Positions 27,037-36,456 of a stretch of 64,000 bases of DNA are shown here, in pieces (position 1 is the stretch's first letter; each line of letters starts with the position of its first letter). Position numbers and translations under genes: made by a program. The notes under the pieces were generated by a model. That model ran no database searches, was not told the DNA's origin, and saw nothing but the letters and a program-made list of their open reading frames with translations. Where the stretch lies: positions 620,001-684,000 of the forward strand of contig JAHBTY010000001.1 in NCBI GenBank assembly GCA_019638355.1, written 5' to 3'. The DNA comes from Cyclobacteriaceae bacterium. Lineage in GTDB: Bacteria > Bacteroidota > Bacteroidia > Cytophagales > Cyclobacteriaceae.

Positions 27037-28038
27037 TTAGATTCGAGTATAATCTCCAGCATCCACATTCGCGGCAGTGCCTTCCACTTCAACATAATTA
27101 CCTAACAAACTATTTTTTAACAGGGCATTCCGGATTGAGCAATTTTTTTGCACAATGGAATTACTGATGCACGAATCTGAAATTTTGGAATCATTACCAA
27201 TTGAAACGTGCGGACCAATAACTGAGTTTTCGATAATTACACCATCGGCAATAAATACAGGTTGTAACAGTATCGAGTTTTTTAATGTTGCCTTTTCCGA
27301 AACCAACTTCTGATCTTTTATGATTTCGAGGTAGCGTTGGTTGGTTTGCACCATGTTGTCTTTGTTACCACAGTCAAGCCACTCCAGTACCTGACCCGGC
27401 ACAAATATGGCCCCCTTCTTTTTCAGATTTTCCAGGGCTGTAGTAAACTGATACTCGCCTTTTTCTTTAATGTCATTGTCGAGCAGGTACTGCATTTCGG
27501 TGCGCAGTTTTTCGCCATGCTTAAAAAAATAGATTCCGATAATAGCCAGGTCGGATACGAATGCACTGGGTTTTTCAATCAACTCGATAATCTCACCTTG
27601 TGCATTGAGTTTAACAACTCCAAACTGCGAAGGATTTTCCACGCGCTGTACCCAAATCGTTCCGTCTTTGTTGGTATCTAATTTAAAATCGGCCCGGAAT
27701 AGTGTATCAGCAAAGGCTACAATTACTTTTCCTTCAAACAATTCTCCTGCAAACAATAAAGCATGCGATATGCCCATTGCTTGTTCCTGATAATATATTT
27801 TGCCCTCGGCCCCTACGGCTTTTGCTACTGCCTTTAAATCCGCTTCTACTTGTTTGCCAAATGAAGGATGAACAATAAACCCGATGTTATTTATTTTTTC
27901 AGGGCACACTCGGGCAATGTCTTCTACCAGCCGATGTACGATTGGTTTACCTGCAATGGGCAACAATGGTTTGGCTGTAGTTAATGTGTGCGGGCGCAAG
28001 CGCTTGCCTAAGCCAGCCATGGGTATAATGATATTCAT
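27037..28038 (-). CDS. Sugar nucleotidyltransferase with left-handed beta-helix C-terminus
   Basis: The 333-residue enzyme has the nucleotidyltransferase signature at the N-terminus (GLGKRLRPHT, then KPLLPIAGKP) and the ADTLF segment with the metal-binding Asp near 110. The C-terminal part (about 245-315) has hexapeptide-like repeats (SILLQPVFIADGVIIENSVI, then VSIGNDSKI). It should form an NDP-sugar from a sugar-1-phosphate; the sugar and nucleotide cannot be told from sequence (glucose-1-phosphate thymidylyl- or uridylyl-like). It lies between a flippase and the TPR protein, so a role in cell-surface glycan supply is inferred. Confidence 0.88.
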   Translation of the reverse strand: MNIIIPMAGLGKRLRPHTLTTAKPLLPIAGKPIVHRLVEDIARVCPEKINNIGFIVHPSFGKQVEADLKAVAKAVGAEGKIYYQEQAMGISHALLFAGELFEGKVIVAFADTLFRADFKLDTNKDGTIWVQRVENPSQFGVVKLNAQGEIIELIEKPSAFVSDLAIIGIYFFKHGEKLRTEMQYLLDNDIKEKGEYQFTTALENLKKKGAIFVPGQVLEWLDCGNKDNMVQTNQRYLEIIKDQKLVSEKATLKNSILLQPVFIADGVIIENSVIGPHVSIGNDSKISDSCISNSIVQKNCSIRNALLKNSLLGNYVEVEGTAANVDAGDYTRI

Positions 28039-28062
28039 AGCAGTGTGTGAGGAGTAAAACTA

Positions 28063-29511
28063 CTAAAATTCTGAATGGATAGATTGGCTTAGATTTTTCT
28101 TTTCGATCCCATACACTAATGCTACAAATGCAAGGATAACAACAGTATGAAACCCGGTAGCGTACCATTGGCTGCTAAACTGAATTCTTCCTAATAAGTT
28201 AATCAGGGCGCCAGTAAATACGATATAACCCACATCGCGACTTATCCAATAAGGAATGGGGTAGTACTTCTGCCCAAGCCCAAAACATATTGCCGCCATG
28301 GTTGCATAACAAGCCAATGCAGCAATGGCGCTGCCCATAAATCCGGCCACGGGAATAAGAAAATAATTTCCCGCCACGGTAATCAATGCGCCAATAATGG
28401 TAATGATAGTTCCATAATGTGTTTTGTCTGTTAGTTTAAACCAGGCACTCATGTTGTAATAGACACCAAGAAAGAGATAAGCTAGTAAAAGAACTGGCAC
28501 AATCGGCAATCCTAACCAGAAATTTTCACCAACTAGATATTTTAAAATATCCATGTTGATGCTAATACTCAGCCACACCACACAACAAACAATAACAAAA
28601 AAGTGATTAACCTGAGCGAACAACCCGGGCGAATCTTTGTGTTGTGCATTGGAGAAGAAAAATGGTTCGGCTGCGTAACGAAAAGCCTGTACCCCCAAAT
28701 TCATAAACACGGCATATTTATAAGCAGCGCCAAAAATACCACCGGCATCTTTTTGCGATACGCCCTTGTAAAAGTTTTCGGGCAACCACCAATCTAACAT
28801 ACTGCGCGAAAACATTTCATTAATCATACCAGCAATTCCGGTAATCATTACCGGATAGGCGTAACCAAACATTTGTGGCGAAATAGTTTTGTCCCAAGCA
28901 GGGCGCCAGGTTAAAAGTGTTTTGATAAAAAATAAAATAAAAAGTGAATTGGCGATTAGCGTAGCAATAAAAACATACCCAACACCGATGGAAGGATTGT
29001 AGTTGATTTTTAGAAAGTAGTAATTAAGCACCAGCACAATTACAACATTCATAATTTTAGCGAATGCGAATTGAAAAGCTTTTTTCTGTAAACGCAGTTG
29101 CGCAAAAGGAATTGCAACCAGGGCATCAATAAACATGGTAATTACAAGCCAGATAATAAATTGAGAACTGCTGGCTTGCAGTGCAGATGCGATGGGCATA
29201 GCAGCAAACAACATTAGAATAGTTAACGATCCGCTTATTGCGATAACGCTTGTTTGCGCAAGATTAAAAATCCGTTTGGGGTCGGCTCCGGGTTTGGTGG
29301 CAAACCGAAAGTAAGCGGTTTCCATACCAAACATAAAAATGATGTTAACAACGGCTACATACGCATAGAGTTTGGTTATTTCACCATACTCCGCTTCGCT
29401 AAACATATTAATAGTATATAGCGGCACCTGTAAAAAATTAAGCATGCGCGGTATTATACTACCTAACCCATACAGGGCTGTTTCACCAGCAAGTTTTTTT
29501 AGTTTACTCAC
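28063..29511 (-). CDS. Polysaccharide flippase, MOP/Wzx-like
   Basis: The 482-residue protein has about 12-14 hydrophobic segments and starts with a cytosolic amphipathic part (KLAGETALYGLGSIIPRMLN) typical of oligosaccharide/lipid-linked glycan flippases in the MATE/MOP superfamily. It probably flips a lipid-linked sugar across the inner membrane. The start codon is GTG at 29511. It is the first gene of the minus-strand envelope cluster, whose next gene, 24 bases on, is a sugar nucleotidyltransferase. The gap to maeB (29512-29701) is divergent and holds no convincing -7 box for either gene. Confidence 0.88.
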   Translation of the reverse strand: MSKLKKLAGETALYGLGSIIPRMLNFLQVPLYTINMFSEAEYGEITKLYAYVAVVNIIFMFGMETAYFRFATKPGADPKRIFNLAQTSVIAISGSLTILMLFAAMPIASALQASSSQFIIWLVITMFIDALVAIPFAQLRLQKKAFQFAFAKIMNVVIVLVLNYYFLKINYNPSIGVGYVFIATLIANSLFILFFIKTLLTWRPAWDKTISPQMFGYAYPVMITGIAGMINEMFSRSMLDWWLPENFYKGVSQKDAGGIFGAAYKYAVFMNLGVQAFRYAAEPFFFSNAQHKDSPGLFAQVNHFFVIVCCVVWLSISINMDILKYLVGENFWLGLPIVPVLLLAYLFLGVYYNMSAWFKLTDKTHYGTIITIIGALITVAGNYFLIPVAGFMGSAIAALACYATMAAICFGLGQKYYPIPYWISRDVGYIVFTGALINLLGRIQFSSQWYATGFHTVVILAFVALVYGIEKKNLSQSIHSEF

Positions 29512-29701
29512 AAAAAATTACTAATTGGCAAGGTAATTAGTTTTAGCAGATACTTCACCCAGTTACGCATTTCATTAAGAGTATCGGGTGTTTACTACAT
29601 ACTAATTTTTGCAGATGCCCTTCTTACTAAAATTCGACACTCAAAATTATTTATTCCTGTTAGTTAGGTTGTAAATTGCCACCTTATTCTAATTCTATTA
29701 T

Positions 29702-31981
29702 ATGTCCATTAAAATCCGCAAGCAAGACGCCCTCAATTACCACACACAAGGACAACCCGGTAAAATCGAAGTAGTACCAACCAAAATGCTCAGCACTCAA
29801 CTTGACCTGGCGTTGGCTTACTCGCCCGGTGTGGCTGAGCCTTGTAAAGAAATTGCCTCAAATAAAGACGATGTTTATAAATATACTTCAAAAGGAAATC
29901 TGGTAGCGGTTATTTCAAATGGTACCGCTGTGTTGGGTTTAGGTAATATCGGCCCCGAAGCGGCCAAGCCCGTAATGGAAGGTAAGGCAGTGTTGTTTAA
30001 AAAGTATGCCGGTATTGATAGTTTTGATATTGAAATAGATGAGGAAGACCCCGATGCCTTTATAAAAATTGTAAAAGCACTAGAGCCAACTTTTGGTGGA
30101 GTAAACCTGGAAGACATTAAAGCACCCGAATGTTTTAAGATTGAAACCGAGTTGCGTGAAAAGATGCACATTCCAATCATGCACGATGATCAACACGGTA
30201 CAGCCATTATCTCCAGTGCTGCTTTGCTAAATGCGTTAGCGATTGTAGGGAAAAAAATTGATGAGATTATATTGGTTGTAAATGGTGCCGGGGCTGCAGC
30301 TGTTTCCTGTTCACGTTTATACATTGCGTTGGGTTTAAAAAAAGAAAACCTGATTATGTGCGACAGCAAAGGTGTTATCAATACCACACGCACTAATCTG
30401 GACGCTACCAAAGCAGAATTTGTTACCACGCGTAAGATAAATACGCTGCAAGAGGCTATGAAAGGATGCGATGTGTTTGTAGGACTTTCCGTTGCCGATG
30501 CCATTACCCCCGAAGATGTTTTAAATATGGCAAAAGATCCGATTGTGTTTGCGCTGGCAAATCCCAATCCTGAAATTGATTATAACCTTGCTAAGAAAAC
30601 CCGCACCGATATAATAATGGGTACCGGCCGCAGCGATCATCCCAATCAGGTTAACAATGTATTGGGTTTCCCCTATATTTTCAGAGGTGCATTGGATGTG
30701 CGTGCCACTGAAATTAATGAAGCTATGAAACTGGCAGCAGTGCATGCACTTGCTGCGCTTGCCAAAGAGCCCGTGCCCGATATTGTGTTTCAGGCGTATG
30801 GTATTGATCGCATTCAGTTTGGCCCCGATTACTTAATTCCTAAACCACTTGATCCGCGCCTTATCACAACCGTTTCGCCAGCGGTAGCAAAAGCTGCTAT
30901 GGATTCGGGTATTGCACGCCATCCAATTACTGATTGGGGCCAATACCATCAGGATTTGTTAAAGCGCGTGGGGATTGATCAGAAACTTACTTCACGCATT
31001 ATTGAACGCGCTAAACAAAATCCAAAACAAATTGTATTTGCCGAAGCCGACCATATCAAAATTTTGAAGGCCGCACAGGTGCTTCAGGATGAAAAAATTG
31101 CTTACCCAATCTTATTGGGAAGTCGGGAAGAAATTGAAAGGTTAACGAAAGAACATGGCCTTGATTTAAGTGAATGTAAAATCATAGATCCACGCGAAGA
31201 AAAAGAGCGCACCGAAAAATTCGCAAAGGCTTATCACTTGAAAAGACAGCGTAAAGGAATCTCTTATAAAGATGCAGAGCGCGTCATGCGCGATCGGAAT
31301 GCATTTGGCGCCATGATGGTAGAATTTGGCGAAGCCGATGCATTAGTGTCAGGATTAACCAAAGATTATCCCAAAACTATTTTACCCTCCTTGCAGATAA
31401 TTGGAATGGCCGAAGGTGTGAATCGTGTGGCAGGCATGTACATTATCATGAATAAGAAGGGAACATTTTTCTTTGCAGATTGTACCGTGAATGTTGATCC
31501 CTCAGCTAATGATCTGGTTGAGATAATCGGTCTGGCTGCACGCGGTGTAAAGTTCTTTGATATTGAACCGCGCGTGGCTATGTTGTCGTACTCTAACTTT
31601 GGGTCAAGCAAAGGACCAATACCCGAAAAAGCACGCGAAGCCGTTCGCATGGCCAAACAAAAATTTCCCGATCTGATTGTCGATGGTGATATACAAGCCA
31701 ACGTAGCGTTCGATACCGATATTCAGCGCCAGACTTTTCCATTCAGTGCATTGGCCAAAGATGGCGCTAACACCCTGATATTCCCGAACCTGGCAGCTGG
31801 CAATATTGCTTATAAACTACTCATGGAGATTGGTGGTGCCGAAGCCATCGGACCAATTTTGCTAGGTATGAAAAAACCAGTGCATATTTTACAATTGGGT
31901 AGTTCCATCCGCGATATTATTAACATGGCCGCTATTGCCGTAGTAGATGCACAGCTGCACGATCAGAATAACCGGTTGTAA
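29702..31981 (+). CDS. maeB: NADP-dependent malic enzyme (MaeB type, with PTA-like domain)
   Basis: Oxidative decarboxylation of malate to pyruvate, yielding NADPH. The 759-residue protein combines a malic enzyme part (about 1-425: [49 protein letters not shown]) with a phosphotransacetylase-like part (about 435-759: [38 protein letters not shown], then [19 protein letters not shown]). In characterised MaeB proteins the second part is regulatory, responding to acetyl-CoA, rather than a true transferase. It stands alone, between divergent envelope genes and the Rrf2 pair. Confidence 0.95.
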   Translation: MSIKIRKQDALNYHTQGQPGKIEVVPTKMLSTQLDLALAYSPGVAEPCKEIASNKDDVYKYTSKGNLVAVISNGTAVLGLGNIGPEAAKPVMEGKAVLFKKYAGIDSFDIEIDEEDPDAFIKIVKALEPTFGGVNLEDIKAPECFKIETELREKMHIPIMHDDQHGTAIISSAALLNALAIVGKKIDEIILVVNGAGAAAVSCSRLYIALGLKKENLIMCDSKGVINTTRTNLDATKAEFVTTRKINTLQEAMKGCDVFVGLSVADAITPEDVLNMAKDPIVFALANPNPEIDYNLAKKTRTDIIMGTGRSDHPNQVNNVLGFPYIFRGALDVRATEINEAMKLAAVHALAALAKEPVPDIVFQAYGIDRIQFGPDYLIPKPLDPRLITTVSPAVAKAAMDSGIARHPITDWGQYHQDLLKRVGIDQKLTSRIIERAKQNPKQIVFAEADHIKILKAAQVLQDEKIAYPILLGSREEIERLTKEHGLDLSECKIIDPREEKERTEKFAKAYHLKRQRKGISYKDAERVMRDRNAFGAMMVEFGEADALVSGLTKDYPKTILPSLQIIGMAEGVNRVAGMYIIMNKKGTFFFADCTVNVDPSANDLVEIIGLAARGVKFFDIEPRVAMLSYSNFGSSKGPIPEKAREAVRMAKQKFPDLIVDGDIQANVAFDTDIQRQTFPFSALAKDGANTLIFPNLAAGNIAYKLLMEIGGAEAIGPILLGMKKPVHILQLGSSIRDIINMAAIAVVDAQLHDQNNRL

Positions 31982-32060
31982 AGTAAGATCTACCAGGCTT
32001 GCCAGAATAATCATAATCTTTAAAAAGTTCTATTTGATTTAGAATCAAGGATGTAATTTT

Positions 32061-32085
32061 AATTGTAATATATTTTGTTACAATT
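32061..32085. promoter_or_regulatory. Palindromic operator upstream of the Rrf2 regulator
   Basis: AATTGTAA (32061-32068) and TTACAATT (32078-32085) are perfect 8-base inverted arms around 9 bases. The core TGTAA-N9-TTACA reappears before the next gene at 32537-32555. It covers the -33 TTTG of the regulator's promoter, as expected for an autorepressor. Confidence 0.75.
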
Positions 32086-32104
32086 AAATTTGTGCTTTAC
32101 TTTG
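32074..32104 (+). promoter_or_regulatory. Promoter of the Rrf2 regulator
   Basis: TTTG (32074-32077), 19 bases, then TTACTTTG (32097-32104) fits the Bacteroidota promoter TTTG-N19-TAnnTTTG with one mismatch. The ATG follows 7 bases later, so the message should have almost no leader. The -33 part lies within the operator at 32061-32085. Confidence 0.65.
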
Positions 32105-32111
32105 CATTGTT

Positions 32112-32519
32112 ATGAACAACACTCGGTTTGCAACAGCCATTCACATTTTAACCCTTTTAGCCAAAGCTGGCGATGAGTGGGTAAGTTCTGATTGGATTGC
32201 CGGAAGTATTAATATAAATCCAGCTATGGTTCGCAAAGAAATGAGCGTTTTACAAAACGCAGGTTTGGTAGTTGGTAGAAAAGGAAAGGAAGGCGGCTCC
32301 AAATTGAACTTATCACAAAGTGAGATTTCGTTGGCTGATGTTTATATAGCCGTAAAAAACTCAGAAGTACTCGGTAAGAAAAATTTACACACCAGTGCCA
32401 AGTGCCCCGTGGGTAAAGTTATCAATAAAAAGCTAGATGGAATTTTTTCAGAAACTGATGATTTGGTAATCCGTTCTTTAAGAAAAAAGACTTTAAGCAG
32501 CTTTGTTAAACAATTTTAA
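32112..32519 (+). CDS. Rrf2-family transcriptional regulator (single-Cys, YwnA-like)
   Basis: A 135-residue winged-helix protein: FATAIHILTLLAKAG, then SSDWIAGSININPAMVRKEM as the recognition helix region, and GRKGKEGGSKLNLS as the wing. It has only one cysteine, Cys98 in SAKCPVG, so it lacks the three-Cys [Fe-S] site of IscR and NsrR and should sense something else, possibly an electrophile or thiol stress through Cys98 (inference). The next gene is a QorB-like oxidoreductase, and both genes carry the same palindrome upstream, so autoregulation and repression of the oxidoreductase are likely. The layout resembles ywnA-ywnB of Bacillus. Confidence 0.92.
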   Translation: MNNTRFATAIHILTLLAKAGDEWVSSDWIAGSININPAMVRKEMSVLQNAGLVVGRKGKEGGSKLNLSQSEISLADVYIAVKNSEVLGKKNLHTSAKCPVGKVINKKLDGIFSETDDLVIRSLRKKTLSSFVKQF

Positions 32520-32536
32520 TTTTTTTTAACCTTAAA

Positions 32537-32555
32537 TGTAACATCTTTTATTACA
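32537..32555. promoter_or_regulatory. Operator copy upstream of the QorB-like gene
   Basis: TGTAA (32537-32541), 9 bases, TTACA (32551-32555): the same core and same spacing as the operator upstream of the Rrf2 gene. It ends 10 bases before the ATG of the oxidoreductase gene. Confidence 0.7.
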
Positions 32556-32565
32556 AATTAAACTT

Positions 32566-33417
32566 ATGAAAACAGCAGTAACTGGAGCGAATGGCCAATT
32601 GGGGCGATTAATCATCCAAAGATTAAAAGAAAAAACATCTACTCAGGGCTTAGTAGCATTGGTACGTACGCCTGAAAAAGCAAATGATTTAGATGTTGAG
32701 GTACGCGCCTTTGATTACGATCAACCCGAAACGCTGGCCGCATCGCTGAACAGTGTTGATGTATTATTATTAATTTCAGGAAGTGAAATTGGGAAACGCA
32801 AACAACAACATGAAAATGTAATTAACGCAGCAAAAAAAGCTGGAGTTAAAAAAATTGTTTACACCAGCGTACTCCATGCCGACAAATCTTCATTAGGTTT
32901 AGCACCAGAACACCTGGCTACCGAACAAGCTTTAAAGGCATCTGGCATTACCTATACCATTTTGCGTAACGGATGGTATACTGAAAACTATGCTGCTTCT
33001 ATTCCCGGATCTGTACAAGCCGGTGCATTTGTAGGTAGCGCAAAAGATGGCAAGATCTCAGCTGCAGCCCGTAAAGATTATGCCGATGCAGCCGTTGTGG
33101 TGCTAACAACAAGCGGGCACGATAATAAAGTTTACGAGTTGGCTGGTGATACAAATTTTACATTAACCAACCTGGCCGCGGAAGTTTCCAAACAAACCGG
33201 TAAGAATATTCCATACAACAATCTGCCAGAAGCAGAGTATGCCGAGATTCTTAAAAAGATAGGCCTACCAGAACCAATGGCACACGCTTATGCCAGCATG
33301 GATGTATCCGCCTCTAAAAACGATTTGTTTGACGACAGTAAACAATTATCGGGATTGATTGGAAGGTCAACTACACCGTTGGCCGAAGTGGTGAAAGAAA
33401 CGTTGGCGAAGATTTAA
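32566..33417 (+). CDS. NAD(P)-binding oxidoreductase, QorB/NmrA-like
   Basis: The 283-residue protein is an atypical short-chain dehydrogenase with the NADP motif TGANGQLGRLI at residues 5-15 and the LVRTPEKA segment after the second strand. SVDVLLLISGSEIGKRKQQH and KIVYTSVLHADKSSLGLAPE match the QorB (YtfG) NAD(P)H:quinone oxidoreductase subgroup. It probably reduces quinones or other electrophiles in the cytoplasm. The regulator gene is 46 bases upstream. An intrinsic terminator closes the unit. Quinone as substrate is an assignment from family likeness. Confidence 0.88.
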   Translation: MKTAVTGANGQLGRLIIQRLKEKTSTQGLVALVRTPEKANDLDVEVRAFDYDQPETLAASLNSVDVLLLISGSEIGKRKQQHENVINAAKKAGVKKIVYTSVLHADKSSLGLAPEHLATEQALKASGITYTILRNGWYTENYAASIPGSVQAGAFVGSAKDGKISAAARKDYADAAVVVLTTSGHDNKVYELAGDTNFTLTNLAAEVSKQTGKNIPYNNLPEAEYAEILKKIGLPEPMAHAYASMDVSASKNDLFDDSKQLSGLIGRSTTPLAEVVKETLAKI

Positions 33418-33424
33418 TACAAGG

Positions 33425-33456
33425 AGGTTGTCTTGGCTGGCTATACAAGACAACCT
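33425..33456 (+). terminator. Rho-independent terminator after the QorB-like gene
   Basis: AGGTTGTCTTG (33425-33435) pairs perfectly with CAAGACAACCT (33446-33456) around a 10-base loop, followed at once by TTTTTATT. It starts 8 bases after the stop codon. Confidence 0.85.
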
Positions 33457-33501
33457 TTTTATTGAACCCGGTTAGCTACTGACATACTCTTGTCACTAAC
33501 G

Positions 33502-33509
33502 TACTTTTG
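33502..33509 (+). promoter_or_regulatory. Putative -7 box for the alkylation-repair gene
   Basis: TACTTTTG is a perfect TAnnTTTG match ending 17 bases before the ATG at 33527. No clear -33 element at standard spacing. Confidence 0.55.
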
Positions 33510-33526
33510 CTTTGTATCAAAAAAAT

Positions 33527-34609
33527 ATGGAACCACTAAAAGAAATGTTTAACCGCGCTTACTATAAAAATCTGGCGCAGGTTTTTGCCTCTGTTTATAA
33601 GCCTTTTCAAGCGGAGCGCTTTGTAAAAGCGGTAACAGCAAATCTGGAGGAGCTTTCACTCAATGAACGCATGCGCAATACTTCGGTCGTGTTACACAAC
33701 CATCTTCCGAACGACTTTGCCACTTCCATTGCCATTATGAAGGAAGTTATTCCACAATTAAAAGGCGGTTATACCAACCTGGTGTTTCCGGATTATGTAG
33801 CACAGTTTGGGCAAACCGATTTTTCACTTTCGTTGGATGCCCTGAAGTGCTTTACACGTTTTGGCTCTTCGGAGTTTGCTATCCGTACTTTTTTAAAGCA
33901 TGATTTAAATACAACGTTGAAGGAAATGTACAAATGGGCCAACGATGAAAACGAACATGTAAGAAGATTGGCTTCGGAAGGAAGCAGGCCAAGACTGCCG
34001 TGGTCGTTTAAACTGGATGCCATTATTGAGAAGCCTTCCCTCACCACACCTATTCTGCAAACATTGCGTGCTGATGATGCTTTGTACGTTCGCAAATCAG
34101 TTGCCAATCATTTGAACGACATTACAAAAGATTCGCCTGAACATGTATTGAACTTGATTAAAAGTTGGGATCGGGCACATCCGCATACTGCGTGGATTAT
34201 CAAACGTGGGTGTCGTTCGTTGCTGAAGCAAGGCGATCAAAAGTCGATGGCTATTTTTAACCTTACCAAAAAAGTAGAAATAACCATCAAAAATTTTACG
34301 CTTAATAAATCCACGCTCAGGCTTAACGATACATTACTGTTTCAATTCAGCATTGTATCTAACAAAAAAATCAATCAGCGCTTAATGGTTGATTACCGGA
34401 TTCATTACAGTAAAAAATCGGGCGTACAATTACCGAAGGTATTTAAGCTTAAAGAGTTGGATTTAAAACCAGGCGAAACAATCGCGATAAAAAAGCAGCA
34501 ACGGTTTCAGGATTTTACCACGCGCAAACTACACAGTGGCACACATCTGTTGGAAATTGTGGTAAATGGAAATGTGGTTGCTAAAAAGAAATTTGAGTTT
34601 AAGCGGTAG
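33527..34609 (+). CDS. DNA alkylation repair protein (AlkD/AlkC HEAT-like) with beta-rich C-terminus
   Basis: From the ATG at 33527 the protein has 360 residues; an upstream TTG at 33512 lies too near the -7 box. Residues about 1-230 are helical repeats of the ALK/HEAT type, with the motif EHVRRLASEGSRPRLPW, which I associate with AlkC/AlkD-type glycosylases, and ADDALYVRKSVANHLNDITK. Residues about 240-360 are strand-rich and look like an Ig-like domain, as described for AlkC glycosylases. These enzymes excise N3- and N7-alkylated bases without base flipping. The protein is cytoplasmic. It is a single gene with its own -7 box. Confidence 0.86.
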   Translation: MEPLKEMFNRAYYKNLAQVFASVYKPFQAERFVKAVTANLEELSLNERMRNTSVVLHNHLPNDFATSIAIMKEVIPQLKGGYTNLVFPDYVAQFGQTDFSLSLDALKCFTRFGSSEFAIRTFLKHDLNTTLKEMYKWANDENEHVRRLASEGSRPRLPWSFKLDAIIEKPSLTTPILQTLRADDALYVRKSVANHLNDITKDSPEHVLNLIKSWDRAHPHTAWIIKRGCRSLLKQGDQKSMAIFNLTKKVEITIKNFTLNKSTLRLNDTLLFQFSIVSNKKINQRLMVDYRIHYSKKSGVQLPKVFKLKELDLKPGETIAIKKQQRFQDFTTRKLHSGTHLLEIVVNGNVVAKKKFEFKR

Positions 34610-34615
34610 GTACTT

Positions 34616-34633
34616 AACCACACAGAAACATAG
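34616..34633. repeat. Partial copy of the AACCACATAG repeat
   Basis: AACCACACAGAAACATAG matches 17 of 18 bases with the left arm of the element at 13394-13411. No right arm is nearby, so it is a single arm between convergent genes. Confidence 0.55.
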
Positions 34634-34645
34634 CACACATAGTTT

Positions 34646-35659
34646 TCACATCAAAATACCCTTGTACTTGGTTGGAGCTGATAGCACCGTGCGCACGCCA
34701 CGACTCACCGAAAACAAGGCTTGCGGATCGATGTGTACCGGTAGTTTAAAAATTTTACTCAATCGTTCCGGCAAACCTTTTAATACGGCATTGCCGCCTG
34801 TTACATAAATGCCGCTTTTATAAATGTCTCCGGCCAACTCGGGCGGGCATATTTCCAATGATTGCTGAATACATTCCTCTATCTGGCGGAAAGGTCGCTC
34901 GAGTACATGGCTAAGTTCAACCTGATGAATGGATTTACTAACAGGCACACCTTCAATCAGGTCTTTTCCTTTTACCAAAAGAGTTTCATTGCGTGAAGCA
35001 ACCGGTTCAAACACACACCCAATTTTTTTCTTCACCTGTTCAGCAGTTTTTAAACCGATAGCGAGGTTATAAACTCTTCTGAAATAATCCTGAATTTCTT
35101 CATCCATAGCATCGCCCGCCACGCGTACCGATTGAAATGCAGCAATCCCCGAAAGGGAAATTACCACCACTTCGGTAATGCCACCACCAATATCCACTAC
35201 CAGTTTACCTTCCGGCTCTTGAATATTTAAACCCATACCCAGGGCTGCTGCCAATGGCTCGTGTACCAGGTGTGTATGCCGGGCTGTAAATTGCTCAAGC
35301 GTATCGCGTAAAGCACGCTTCTCTACGGGCGTGGTATCGAAAGGCACTCCTGAAAGGAGATAATTAAACCCGCCACTTAAGAACGAAGGCTTACCAATGC
35401 GTGCCACTAATTCCTTCACCATTTTTTTAGCCGATTCGCCATCGGAGATTACGCCACCCTTCAATGGTTTAACAGGCTTGAGGTTAGCATGCGTTTTCTC
35501 CAACATCTCAAACGCTTTTTCACCAATGGCCTCCACTTTATGATTCAGTTCGTTAATTACCAAAACCGAAGGCTGCGATAAAAGAATGTTGTGCTGATCG
35601 GCCAGCAATGTATTGTTATTACCTATATCAAAAGCAAGATTTCGGGTTGGAGTAAACAC
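34646..35659 (-). CDS. MreB-like actin-family protein (paralogue)
   Basis: The 337-residue protein has the MreB/actin ATPase layout: phosphate-1 segment NLAFDIGNNNTLLA (residues 8-21), LVHEPLAAALGMGL, phosphate-2 segment LVVDIGGGITEVVVISL near 155, and the adenosine segment IYVTGGNAVLKGLP near 290. The first motif differs from the usual DLGTANTL of MreB, and there is no mreC/mreD gene next to it. It is therefore either a second MreB-like filament protein or a divergent relative rather than the housekeeping MreB. It would act under the inner membrane. The gene is divergent from ruvA across a 202-base gap. Confidence 0.85.
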   Translation of the reverse strand: MFTPTRNLAFDIGNNNTLLADQHNILLSQPSVLVINELNHKVEAIGEKAFEMLEKTHANLKPVKPLKGGVISDGESAKKMVKELVARIGKPSFLSGGFNYLLSGVPFDTTPVEKRALRDTLEQFTARHTHLVHEPLAAALGMGLNIQEPEGKLVVDIGGGITEVVVISLSGIAAFQSVRVAGDAMDEEIQDYFRRVYNLAIGLKTAEQVKKKIGCVFEPVASRNETLLVKGKDLIEGVPVSKSIHQVELSHVLERPFRQIEECIQQSLEICPPELAGDIYKSGIYVTGGNAVLKGLPERLSKIFKLPVHIDPQALFSVSRGVRTVLSAPTKYKGILM

Positions 35660-35861
35660 AGATTAAAAATTTTTGTAAAGGTATGCTTTAAGGTTGACAA
35701 CCTTTCGGAAGCCGAATAAAAAAAAGGTTGTAATCAGGTAAAACACAGGTTGACCAAACCGGGATAATATCCTTGTAAAACCCGTGGGCAAAAGTGGGGT
35801 TCGGTCATTTGCATCCCTGCTCAAATCCTCGTAAACTGCATTTTATTTTTTAAGCTTTTCC

Positions 35862-36449
35862 ATGATTGCCTACTTAAAAGGAAAGCTCGCACATAAGGAG
35901 CCCACATTTGTGCTGTTGGAAGTAAACGGCATTGGCTACCAGGTGAGCATTTCACTCAATACATTCTCTGAAATTAAAGATAGGGAAGATCTTACGCTGC
36001 TTACATACCTGCATGTGCGCGAAGACGCCCAAATTCTGTATGGATTTGCCAGTGAAGCCGAAAAACAAATGTTTCAATACCTTATTTCGGTAAACGGAGT
36101 AGGCCCGAATACGGCTTTAATGGTGTTATCGTACCTGGCCCCAACCGATTTAAAAGCCGCCATTGTGCGCGAGGATGTGGCTACGTTGCAATCCGTAAAG
36201 GGAATTGGTGGAAAAACCGCGCAACGATTAGTGTTGGAACTGAAAGATAAGCTCCGCAAAGACCCTGTTGACGATACCGGAAAACCGGGTTTGATACACA
36301 ATACCATCCGCCACGAGGCGTTAACTGCCTTGATTACGCTTGGCATTGCCAAAGCTGCGGCTGAAAAAAGTGTTGATGCAATCCTGAAGAAGTCAGGAAA
36401 CACAATAAGTTTAGAAGAGCTCGTAAAGCAAGCACTCAAAAACGCCTGA
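35862..36449 (+). CDS. ruvA: Holliday junction DNA helicase subunit RuvA
   Basis: Binds Holliday junctions as a tetramer and loads RuvB for branch migration. At 195 residues it has the N-terminal OB domain (MIAYLKGKLAHKEPTFVLLE), the two HhH motifs (LISVNGVGPNTALMVLS and LQSVKGIGGKTAQRLVLEL) and the C-terminal RuvB-binding domain (from about 145). Its stop is 7 bases from the sprA start. ruvB and ruvC are not in the window; ruvA upstream of sprA is a recurring order in Bacteroidota. Confidence 0.97.
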   Translation: MIAYLKGKLAHKEPTFVLLEVNGIGYQVSISLNTFSEIKDREDLTLLTYLHVREDAQILYGFASEAEKQMFQYLISVNGVGPNTALMVLSYLAPTDLKAAIVREDVATLQSVKGIGGKTAQRLVLELKDKLRKDPVDDTGKPGLIHNTIRHEALTALITLGIAKAAAEKSVDAILKKSGNTISLEELVKQALKNA

Positions 36450-36456
36450 ACCACGA

